A stretch of 11,670 nucleotides of DNA from DATARH01 sp035534535 (GTDB taxonomy: Bacteria; Pseudomonadota; Alphaproteobacteria; ATCC43930; CGMCC-115725): the NCBI GenBank assembly GCA_035534535.1, contig DATLRS010000187.1, positions 1 through 11,670 of the forward strand, written 5' to 3'. A program made the position numbers and the translations under genes. This document shows, one piece after another, positions 1-5,242 of this stretch (the first letter of the stretch is position 1; each line of letters starts with the position of its first letter). The notes under the pieces are model-generated. The model saw only the letters and a program-made list of their open reading frames with translations, ran no database searches and was not told the DNA's origin.

Positions 1-165
1 GCCGAGCGCAATCAGCGTTGCAATGGTGATCAGGCTGCGGTCGCGTTTCGACAGGCCGGGGCGCTCCCAGACCTCGCCATAGATGATGGTGTCGGAGATC
101 TCGGCGAGCTTCGGCACGGTGCCGCGGATCGCTTCGCGGGCGGGCGAGGTCGGTTGGGGAGGCAT
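1..165 (-). CDS. Carboxymuconolactone decarboxylase family protein, N-terminal part
   Basis: This minus-strand reading frame starts at an ATG at 165 and runs off the left edge of the window, giving the first 55 residues. The start has a GGAG ribosome-binding site (complement of 174-177) at 8 nt spacing. The residues IIYGEVWERPGLSKRDRSL (about 27-45) followed by ITIATLIALG match the classic opening of the carboxymuconolactone decarboxylase (CMD/AhpD-like) family: a YG.VW.RPGLS.RDR helix leading to the helix before the catalytic region. The family includes PcaC of the protocatechuate branch of the beta-ketoadipate pathway and many small CMD-fold proteins of uncertain substrate. The diagnostic His/Cys residues of the core lie beyond the edge, so true PcaC activity versus an uncharacterised CMD protein cannot be decided. 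Family assignment is firm; exact function is open. Confidence 0.85.
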   Translation of the reverse strand, partial: MPPQPTSPAREAIRGTVPKLAEISDTIIYGEVWERPGLSKRDRSLITIATLIALG

Positions 166-266
166 GATCGTTGCTCCGGGCTGTTCAGCGTCGCCAGCCT
201 AAGCCGAATCGCTTGGCGCGATCCACATTTCCCCTCGCCGCCCTTCAGGGGGGGGGGAGAGGGAGG

Positions 267-380
267 GACCCACGCCGCAGGCGTGGGAGGGTGAGGTGGG
301 TGTCGGCAAGCGCTCTGGCATCCCCCGCCTCACCCCAACCCTCTCCGCCCCCCGCCATGGCCCACGGGGGCGGAGAGGGA
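267..380. repeat. REP-like compound palindromic repeat (CCTCACCC/CTCTCCGCCCC type)
   Basis: Two hairpins are visible. The first is CCCACGCC (269-276), loop GCA, GGCGTGGG (280-287). The second is a perfect 14-bp stem, CCCTCTCCGCCCCC (339-352) pairing with its complement at 366-379 around a 13-nt loop that itself contains the palindrome GCCATGGC. In addition GGGTGAGGTGGG (289-300) can pair with the CCCGCCTCACCC segment (about 324-336), so the whole unit can fold as a branched structure. Units built from CCTCACCCCAACCCTCTCC are, to my recollection, scattered in intergenic regions of many alphaproteobacterial genomes, resembling REP/BIME elements. Likely mobile or mobilised repeat DNA, or an mRNA-stabilising 3' structure. 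The fold is seen in the sequence; the family name is inferred. Confidence 0.7.
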
Positions 381-465
381 GTGAACGACGACGGCTGACG
401 ATTTGTGCTCCAATCAACGAAAGCTTGCTTAGCTCGTCAACGCAGGCTGCGCTTCAACTTAACCC

Positions 466-484
466 GATCGTGCTGAGCACGATC
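466..484. repeat. Perfect 19-bp palindrome GATCGTGC-TGA-GCACGATC
   Basis: GATCGTGC (466-473) and GCACGATC (477-484) form a perfect 8-bp dyad around a 3-nt loop. There is no T-run on either side, so it is not a standard intrinsic terminator. It resembles the GATCATGC/GCATGATC intergenic repeats I recall from Rhizobiales genomes and sits between two other palindromic units. It could be a repeat remnant, a weak transcript-end hairpin for the oxidoreductase gene, or an operator. The dyad is certain, the role is not. Confidence 0.55.
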
Positions 485-507
485 CGATGAAATTAAAGCG
501 TTTCAGC

Positions 508-583
508 GTCACCTCCGCGCAAGCGGGGGTCCAGGGCAAGCGGCACGTCGGTTGCCCTGGATTCCCGCTTGCGCGGGAATGAC
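508..583. repeat. Long inverted repeat, 32-bp arms, GTCATTCCCGCGCAAGCGGG family
   Basis: The left arm (508-539) and the complement of the right arm (552-583) agree at 27 of 32 positions by eye, with a 12-nt spacer. The core CGCGCAAGCGGG and TCCAGGGCAA are fully conserved in both arms; the mismatches cluster at arm positions 5-7 and 21-22. Such GTCATTCCCGCG...GGAATCCAGGGC units are, from memory, one of the commonest palindromic intergenic repeats of Bradyrhizobium/Rhodopseudomonas-type genomes and resemble small non-autonomous (MITE- or REP-like) elements. It lies 24 bp downstream of the oxidoreductase stop codon, so its transcript would form a strong 3' stem-loop. No target-site duplication is evident. 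Confidence 0.8.
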
Positions 584-607
584 GATTCAATCTGATCGGC
601 TGGCGCT

Positions 608-1798
608 CTAGGCCAGCGCCGGCTCCTTCGTTTTGGCCTTGCTGGCGAATGCCGGCATGACTTCAGTGGCGAAGCGCTCGAGCTGTTCGAGGCAAGCCGC
701 CTTGGGCACGCCGACCGACAGGCTGACCGAGACGCGGTCGAGCCCGGGATAGCGCTTCTCGATCGCTTTCAGGTGCTCGATGATCTGCTCGGGCGTGCCG
801 CACAGGACGCCGCCCGCCTTGATCGCATCCTCGATGCGCGGCAGTCGGGCGGCGGGCGCGCGTGCGGGATCGCGCATGATCGCGATCTGCTCCTCGCTGA
901 GGGCGCGCACCAGGCGCAACTCGCCGAACATCTTCATGTTCTCTTCGTAGTATTTGCCGGCCTCGCGAATTCCCGCCTCGCGGCTGTCCGCGATGAAGAA
1001 GTGAAACCCGAAGGCCAGCCGCTCGCCGAGTTCGAGATGCTGGCCGATCCGGGCGTGCGCCTTTTGCCACGCCAGGACGACGCTGTGCATTGCGCCGCCC
1101 TCGGCCGAGCCGCCGCCGACCAGCCCCTGGATGCCGTGCTTGGCCATGAAGTCGAGCGCCCGCTCGCTGCCGCCCTGGATCGGCTGCCAGCATTCGACCG
1201 GCAGCCTCAGCGGCCGCGGCACGAGGGTCAGCTCCTGCAAATCATAGCCGCGATAGGGCACCCGCGCCGGGATCGTGTAGTGCTTGCCCTGGTGCGAGAA
1301 CGAATCGTTGTTGAACGCCTTGAAGATGATGTCGACCTGTTCCTCGAACAATTCGCGGTTGGCCGGCTGGTCAAGCAGCGGCGAGCCGAACGTCTCCACT
1401 TCGCGGGTGTGGTAGCCGCGCCCGACCCCGAAGGTGATGCGGCCGCCCGACAGGATGTCGGCCGTCGCGTAATCCTCGGCGAGGCGCAAGGGATGCCACA
1501 TCGGGCAGATGTTGAAGCCGCAGCCGATCTTGATGTTGCGGGTCATGTGGGCGAGGTGCAGCGCCATCATCAGGACGTTGGGGATGCACTCGTAGCCCTC
1601 GCGCTGGAAATGGTGCTCGGCCATCCAGAACGTGTTGTAGCCATGCCGGTCCATCAGCTGGGCCATCGCCTGCGCCTTGTCGAAGACGGTGGCGAGGTGC
1701 TGGTTGGGGAACCGGCGCTCGTTGACCGGAACCCCGCCATAGCCGACGTCGTCCATGTCGACATGGCCGGCAAACAGGCTGTCGAATTTGGTGATCAT
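608..1798 (-). CDS. LLM-class (luciferase-like) flavin-dependent oxidoreductase
   Basis: A 396-residue cytoplasmic protein of the bacterial luciferase superfamily, which uses reduced FMN (or F420 in some members) to oxidise small organic substrates in a TIM-barrel fold. Visible family marks are WMAEHHF (residues 58-64), the conserved HPLRLAED with Asp/Ile after it (102-109), GGRITFGVGRGYHTREVETFG region (118-138), and RPLRLPVECWQP around residue 200. At about 396 residues it is somewhat longer than the usual 330-370. The ATG at 1798 has a GGAGG ribosome-binding site (complement of 1806-1810) at 7 nt. The substrate cannot be read from the sequence; related proteins include alkane/long-chain and xenobiotic monooxygenases. 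It is divergent from the nitrile hydratase operon across 156 bp. The C-terminal 15 residues (SKAKTKEPALA) are a low-complexity tail. No signal peptide is present. Confidence 0.9.
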   Translation of the reverse strand: MITKFDSLFAGHVDMDDVGYGGVPVNERRFPNQHLATVFDKAQAMAQLMDRHGYNTFWMAEHHFQREGYECIPNVLMMALHLAHMTRNIKIGCGFNICPMWHPLRLAEDYATADILSGGRITFGVGRGYHTREVETFGSPLLDQPANRELFEEQVDIIFKAFNNDSFSHQGKHYTIPARVPYRGYDLQELTLVPRPLRLPVECWQPIQGGSERALDFMAKHGIQGLVGGGSAEGGAMHSVVLAWQKAHARIGQHLELGERLAFGFHFFIADSREAGIREAGKYYEENMKMFGELRLVRALSEEQIAIMRDPARAPAARLPRIEDAIKAGGVLCGTPEQIIEHLKAIEKRYPGLDRVSVSLSVGVPKAACLEQLERFATEVMPAFASKAKTKEPALA

Positions 1799-1842
1799 GG
1801 GAGGGCCTCCGTGGCGCTGCGCCGAGGGTGCGCAGGGTCGTC

Positions 1843-1871
1843 ATAGTGGACTCGGGGCGCCGGCGGGTCAA
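1843..1871 (-). promoter_or_regulatory. Possible sigma-70-type promoter of the flavin oxidoreductase gene
   Basis: Read on the minus strand, TTGACC (complement of 1866-1871) lies 17 bp upstream of CACTAT (complement of 1843-1848). The -35 matches TTGACA at 5 of 6, the -10 only at 3 of 6 but including the key A2 and T6. Transcription would begin near 1836, about 38 nt before the ATG at 1798. The -35 overlaps an inverted repeat CGGCGG/CCGCCG (1861-1866 and 1873-1878), which could be an operator. Suggestive only. I see no equally good promoter for the nitrile hydratase operon in the other direction. Confidence 0.35.
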
Positions 1872-1942
1872 ACCGCCGCCGCGGCATGCCCTGCCCATTG
1901 CGCGCAAGCCGGCGGCGCGCCACTCTCTGTGCGTCGGCATGC

Positions 1943-1947
1943 GGAGG
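1943..1947 (+). promoter_or_regulatory. Ribosome-binding site that fixes the nthA start
   Basis: GGAGG sits 7 nt before the ATG at 1955. It supports this start over the longer in-frame frame from 1886 and places the GSGH repeats close to the true N-terminus. Confidence 0.75.
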
Positions 1948-1954
1948 CGGTGCG

Positions 1955-2671
1955 ATGGCGGCAGACGACCACACCCATGAACATGCGCCCGGGTCAGGCC
2001 ACGGGTCAGGCCACGGGTCAGGCCACGGGTCGGGCCACGGGTCGGGCCACGGGTCAGGCCACGGGTCGGAATTATCCGAGATGCAGCTGCGGGTGCGCGC
2101 GCTCGAAACCATCCTGACCGAGAAGGGCTACGTCGATCCGGCGGTGCTCGATCAGATTGTCGAGGCCTGCGAAACCCGGATCGGCCCGCGCAACGGGGCG
2201 CGCATCGTGGCGCGCGCCTGGAGCGATCCCGATTTCCGGCGCCGGCTGCTGGCCGACGCGACCGAGGCGGCCAATTCATTGGGCTATGTCAGTCCGGTCG
2301 GGGCGCATCTGATCGCGGTCGAGAACACGCCGCAGACCCACCACATGGTGGTGTGCACGCTGTGCTCCTGCTATCCGTGGGAGGTTTTGGGGCTGCCGCC
2401 GGTCTGGTACAAATCGGCGCCCTACCGCTCGCGCGTTGTCATCGACCCGCAGGGGGTGCTCGCCGAGTTCGGCGTCAAGCTGCCGCCCGAGACGGCGATC
2501 CGGGTGTGGGACTCGACGGCCGAGACGCGGTTTCTGGTGCTGCCGATGCGCCCCGCCGGCACCGAGGGCTGGAGCGAGGATGAGCTCGCCCGCCTCGTCA
2601 CCCGCGACAGCATGATCGGCACCGGTCTCGCCAAGGCGCCGCCAGAGCGCCGAGTGGAGGCCGGGCGATGA
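1955..2671 (+). CDS. nthA: Cobalt-type nitrile hydratase, alpha subunit
   Basis: The metal-binding catalytic subunit of nitrile hydratase (nitrile + water to amide), acting in the cytoplasm as an alpha-beta complex. The product is 238 residues. The claw motif VCTLCSC is at 133-139, with Cys134, Cys137 and Cys139 as ligands; in this family the Thr at 135 (rather than Ser) marks the non-corrin cobalt type, and the second and third Cys are normally oxidised to sulfinic and sulfenic acid. The downstream YPWEVLGLPPVWYKS is family-typical, though Glu143 stands where Pro is common. I chose ATG 1955 because GGAGG at 1943-1947 is 7 nt upstream; an upstream in-frame ATG at 1886 lacks this and adds an Arg/Cys-rich tail. 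Residues 1-36 hold nine His, mostly in six GSGH repeats. Thiocyanate hydrolase gamma shares the motif, but the single full-length beta gene next door argues for nitrile hydratase. Confidence 0.93.
   Translation: MAADDHTHEHAPGSGHGSGHGSGHGSGHGSGHGSGHGSELSEMQLRVRALETILTEKGYVDPAVLDQIVEACETRIGPRNGARIVARAWSDPDFRRRLLADATEAANSLGYVSPVGAHLIAVENTPQTHHMVVCTLCSCYPWEVLGLPPVWYKSAPYRSRVVIDPQGVLAEFGVKLPPETAIRVWDSTAETRFLVLPMRPAGTEGWSEDELARLVTRDSMIGTGLAKAPPERRVEAGR
1991..2062 (+). repeat. Six tandem copies of a 12-bp unit, in frame inside nthA
   Basis: The unit GGGTCAGGCCAC is repeated six times without gaps; copies four and five (2027-2050) read GGGTCGGGCCAC, a silent A to G change in the Ser codon. Each copy encodes Gly-Ser-Gly-His, giving residues 13-36 of the nitrile hydratase alpha subunit, and a seventh partial copy follows (GGGTCG). 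Because the unit is 12 bp, gain or loss of copies keeps the reading frame, so repeat number can vary by slippage without breaking the gene. The copies are nearly identical at DNA level, which indicates recent expansion. Confidence 0.95.
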
Positions 2672-3327
2672 GCAACACGATCCACGACATGGGCGGCATG
2701 CACGGCTTCGGCCCAGTCGTCGCGGAGGCGGGCGAGCCGCCGTTCCACGAGGCATGGGAGGGCCGCGTCCTCGCGCTGCAGCGGGCGATGGGCTATGCGC
2801 GGTTGTGGACGATCGATGGCGGCCGCGCCTCCTTGGAAACCCTGCCGCCACTGACCTATCTCGCCGCGTCGTATTACGAGCGCTGGTTTCTCGGGTTGGA
2901 ACGGCGGGTGATTGCGCACGGGCTGGTCGGCGAGGACGAGTTGATGGCCGGCCGTTCGCTGCGCCCCGGCGTGCGCCTCAACCGCAAGCTGACCGCGGCC
3001 GATGTGCCGAACACCCTGACCCGCGGCAATTTTGCACGTCCGGCTGCCGCTCCGGCGCGCTTTGCGGCGGGGGACCGGGTGTGCACCCGCAACATCAACC
3101 CGCCGACGCACACCAGGCTGCCGCGCTATGCCCGCGGCAAACACGGCACGATCGAGGCGGTGCGCGGCGTGCACGTCTTTCCCGACAGCGCCGCGCGCGG
3201 CGCCGGCGACGACCCGCAATGGCTCTATACGGTCGTCTTCTCCGGGCCGGAACTCTGGGGCGAGGCGGCCGACCCCAAGCTCACCGTGTCGATCGAGGCC
3301 TTCGAGCCCTATCTCGTACCGGCATGA
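2668..3327 (+). CDS. nthB: Nitrile hydratase, beta subunit
   Basis: The 219-residue partner of the alpha subunit; it completes the active site and the hetero-oligomer interface. The opening IHDMGGMHGFGPV (residues 5-17) is the family signature. It is followed by the helical N-terminal half with LTYLAASYYERWFLGLERR, and then by the C-terminal SH3-like barrel with RFAAGDRVCTRNINP, THTRLPRYARGKHGTIE (about 147-163) and the ending LWGE..LTVSIEAFEPYLVPA. Conserved Arg residues in these stretches stabilise the oxidised Cys of the alpha subunit in known structures. Length is close to the usual 215-235. The ATG at 2668 overlaps the alpha stop codon (ATGA), so translation is probably coupled. Gene order alpha-beta-accessory resembles the Pseudomonas putida cobalt enzyme as I recall it, unlike the beta-alpha order of Rhodococcus rhodochrous J1. 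Confidence 0.93.
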   Translation: MSNTIHDMGGMHGFGPVVAEAGEPPFHEAWEGRVLALQRAMGYARLWTIDGGRASLETLPPLTYLAASYYERWFLGLERRVIAHGLVGEDELMAGRSLRPGVRLNRKLTAADVPNTLTRGNFARPAAAPARFAAGDRVCTRNINPPTHTRLPRYARGKHGTIEAVRGVHVFPDSAARGAGDDPQWLYTVVFSGPELWGEAADPKLTVSIEAFEPYLVPA

Positions 3328-3713
3328 GCGATCCGCTCACGGGGCTTGGCGAGGGGCTTGGCGAGGCGCTGCCAAGCCTGCCGCGCGACGACGGCGGGCC
3401 GGTGTTTCGCGAGCCGTGGGAGGCGCAGGCCTTCGCGATGACGCTGGCGCTGTACCGGCGGGGCCTGTTCACCTGGCCGGAATGGGCGGCGGCGCTGGCC
3501 GCTGCGATCGGGCGGGCGCAGCCGCAGGGCGATCCCGACCGGGGCGATACCTATTACCGGCACTGGCTCGCCGCGCTGGAAGGTCTGGTCGCCGCCAAGG
3601 GCGTCGCCGATCCCGCGAGCCTGGCGCGCTACCGCGACGCCTGGGACCGCGCCGCGCTGCGCACCCCGCACGGCACCCCGATCGAACTGCGTCCCGAGGA
3701 TCTCGCCGACTGA
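3324..3713 (+). CDS. Nitrile hydratase accessory (maturation) protein
   Basis: A 129-residue protein of the nitrile hydratase accessory family, related to the N-terminal half of the beta subunit. In characterised cobalt systems such proteins hold the alpha subunit, help load cobalt and oxidise the Cys ligands, then hand alpha over to beta (self-subunit swapping). Visible signature: FREPWEAQAFAMTLALYRRG (about 27-46), FTWPEWAAALAAAI, YYRHWLAALEGLVAAKG (about 75-91) and a closing RTPHGTPIELRPEDL. The YY.HWLAALE stretch parallels YYERWFLGLE in the beta subunit. The ATG at 3324 overlaps the beta stop codon in an ATGA. The N-terminus contains a short duplication, GLGEGLGE, from two copies of a 12-bp unit near 3340-3363. 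The stop is only 7 bp from the stop of the convergent unknown gene. Confidence 0.88.
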   Translation: MSDPLTGLGEGLGEALPSLPRDDGGPVFREPWEAQAFAMTLALYRRGLFTWPEWAAALAAAIGRAQPQGDPDRGDTYYRHWLAALEGLVAAKGVADPASLARYRDAWDRAALRTPHGTPIELRPEDLAD

Positions 3714-3720
3714 GCCCCGC

Positions 3721-4548
3721 TTAGGCGCCCCAGCCTTCGGCCATGCGCAGCGGCCGGCGCGCCGGTGAGGTCGCCGCCACGCCGCCATCATCCAGCTCGA
3801 CCGCGGCGAGGCGTGCATCGAGGTCGATCGCGAGGCTCGAGGGGATTTCGAGCCGCGGGTCCTCAAGGACATTGCTGCGCCAGCGCCAGCGGTACGCCTG
3901 GATCGCCTTGTCGCGCGCCTCCAGCAGCGCCGCGATGTCGCCGGCAAACAGGCGGACGAGCGCGCCGAGCCAGCGGTTGACCAATGCCGAGGGATGTTCG
4001 CCGCCCACCCGAAAGCGCTTCAGCATCCCGATCACGTCGTCGGCCCGGTACCAGGTCTCGCCGGTGACCCAGCGGTTGGTTGTGAACAACCGGACCGGCT
4101 CGCCGCGCCCGTCGAGCGCGATGGCGACCAGGTGGCAGACCTCGTCGCGGCTGCCGCGCTTCAAGGGCGCCGACTGGCGCGGCGGCGGCGCCTTTGCCGC
4201 GGCCACGGCAACCTCCGGCAGCAATAGCGGGGTCATGCCCGCCGGCATGCCCTCGCCGCGCAGAAAGAGATGGAAATGGCCGCTCTCCGGCGGCGCGTCC
4301 TGGCGCCGCGCGATGGCCTCGCCGGAGTGGCGATGATAGAAATACTGGGCGTGGCTCGTGGGGTCGTAAACCTCGTCCGCCGGATAATGCCGCCAATCGA
4401 CAGCTTCCGCGGCGGCCCCCTGGGCGGCCCCCCCGGCGGCGCCGGCGCCGATCACCTCGTGGATCACCGTGGTGCCGCGTTGCGCTAGCGCCTCGCGGCA
4501 CTCGCGCAATATCGCGGCAGCCTCACTCTCTGGCGCGCGCCGACTCAC
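3721..4548 (-). CDS. Conserved protein of unknown function at the end of the mla operon (DUF6969-like)
   Basis: A soluble protein of about 275 residues with no signal peptide or membrane segment. Conserved-looking blocks are DWRHYPADEVYDPTSHAQYF (51-70) followed by YHRH, then GHFHLFLR (90-97), HLVAIALDGRGEPVRLFTTN (139-158) with RWVTGETWY next (159-167), and a C-terminal part with NRWLGALVRLF and VLEDPRLEI. Clustered His (66, 72, 74, 91, 93) could bind a metal; this is inference. The pattern resembles a family I recall as DUF6969, not verified. I chose the GTG at 4548 because a GGGGCAGGA purine run precedes it and it overlaps the lipoprotein stop at 4523 by 26 nt, suggesting coupled translation. 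A GTG at 4563 is an alternative. The open frame extends up to 4983, but that part is Arg-rich and antiparallel in character to the lipoprotein reading frame, so I exclude it. Confidence 0.75.
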   Translation of the reverse strand: MSRRAPESEAAAILRECREALAQRGTTVIHEVIGAGAAGGAAQGAAAEAVDWRHYPADEVYDPTSHAQYFYHRHSGEAIARRQDAPPESGHFHLFLRGEGMPAGMTPLLLPEVAVAAAKAPPPRQSAPLKRGSRDEVCHLVAIALDGRGEPVRLFTTNRWVTGETWYRADDVIGMLKRFRVGGEHPSALVNRWLGALVRLFAGDIAALLEARDKAIQAYRWRWRSNVLEDPRLEIPSSLAIDLDARLAAVELDDGGVAATSPARRPLRMAEGWGA

Positions 4549-5242
4549 CGGTTCCTGCCCCACCGCCTGCGTGAACGAAACGTGTCCGTGATATGCCCGA
4601 TCGGCGCCGTTCCGACAACACCGGATTGCCGAGCGTCCACCGCACGGCGTCCTCGGCCGCCTCGCCGAGCGCCGCGTCGAAGGCGCGCACGATGTCGGGC
4701 GTGGTGTTCGCCGCCGCCCGCGCTTCGTGGCGCACCGTCGTCCGGGCGAGGATGCTGCGCTCCGGCATCCGCACCAGCCGGACATCGAGCCGCACAACGA
4801 TTTGCGGCGGCGCGTTCGGCGCCTGGTAGACCGCCTCGAAATCGCGAATCGCGGTGTCGATCTCGAAATCGGCGCGCAGATCGCCGCTGTCGGAGCCGAC
4901 CGCCGGGATTGCCGCGCTCTTCTCGAAGCCCTCGACCAGCGCCTCCTGGACCAGGTACGGGACGCGGTCGGTCCACTCCGCATCGGCCAGGTAGTCGAGC
5001 GATACCGGCGAGCGGCTCACCGCGATCCGCACGGTGTCGAGCCCGGCCGAGGCGGTCGGCGTCGCGACCAGCAGCTGAGCCTGGACATGCGGCAGTCCGG
5101 CGGCGGCGTGAAATTGCGGGCTCAGCCGGTAAAGCTGGCGCTGCGGCGGACTGGACAAGATCCCGCCGCAGCCGGCCAGCAGCGGCAGCAGCAGCGCGAT
5201 CGTTACGAGGGCGGCGGGGCGGCCCTGCGGCAGGCGGGTCAT
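4523..5242 (-). CDS. ABC-type transport auxiliary lipoprotein (PqiC/YmbA-like)
   Basis: A 239-residue lipoprotein of the ABC-transport auxiliary family that accompanies MCE/Mla lipid transporters and is expected on the periplasmic face of the outer membrane, where it may receive or deliver lipids. A signal peptide with hydrophobic core ALVTIALLLPLLAGC ends in the lipobox LAGC, with Cys25 as the lipidated residue. The mature part has the family look: RQLYRLSP after the Cys, then VRIAVSRSPVSLDYLADAEW, RVPYLVQEALVEGFEKS, and alternating strands such as PQIVVRLDVRLVRMPERSIL. The ATG at 5242 overlaps the mlaD stop in an ATGA. The last 25-30 residues are Arg/Gly/Ala-rich and unlike the rest, and coincide with the start region of the next gene, so the stop may lie further on than in relatives. 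Family is confident; docking partner is inferred. Confidence 0.87.
   Translation of the reverse strand: MTRLPQGRPAALVTIALLLPLLAGCGGILSSPPQRQLYRLSPQFHAAAGLPHVQAQLLVATPTASAGLDTVRIAVSRSPVSLDYLADAEWTDRVPYLVQEALVEGFEKSAAIPAVGSDSGDLRADFEIDTAIRDFEAVYQAPNAPPQIVVRLDVRLVRMPERSILARTTVRHEARAAANTTPDIVRAFDAALGEAAEDAVRWTLGNPVLSERRRSGISRTRFVHAGGGAGTGESARARE

Larger units (their letters stand above)
166..607. other. Gene-free stretch rich in palindromic repeats
   Basis: These 442 bp lie between the start of the carboxymuconolactone-decarboxylase-family gene and the stop of the flavin oxidoreductase gene, both on the minus strand. Short open frames exist on both strands but are Arg/Pro-rich translations of GC-rich repeats with no convincing ribosome-binding sites, and I reject them. 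What the region holds is three separate palindromic units (267-380, 466-484 and 508-583) plus a run of ten G at 248-257. The promoter of the left-hand gene should lie just above 180, but I see no convincing -35/-10 pair there. There is no classic hairpin-plus-T-run terminator; the stem-loop repeats themselves may stop or stabilise transcripts coming from the oxidoreductase gene. Confidence 0.7.

Noticed and set aside
248..257. Run of ten G as a phase-variable switch
   Set aside because: It lies in non-coding repeat DNA far from any supported promoter spacer, and could also reflect a sequencing error.
773..1846. A 357-codon plus-strand open frame opposite the flavin oxidoreductase
   Set aside because: Antisense to a gene with clear luciferase-family motifs; no family pattern in the product.
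1991..2062. Short regular repeats as a CRISPR array
   Set aside because: The 12-bp units are contiguous with no spacers and lie in frame within a gene, so this is a coding tandem repeat.
1795..2112. Minus-strand frame with Asp-Pro-Trp repeats
   Set aside because: The repeats are just the complement of the GSGH-coding 12-bp units; no ribosome-binding site and no family resemblance.
1955..3713. Thiocyanate hydrolase instead of nitrile hydratase
   Set aside because: Thiocyanate hydrolase splits the beta equivalent into two subunits; here one gene carries both halves and a nitrile hydratase accessory gene follows.
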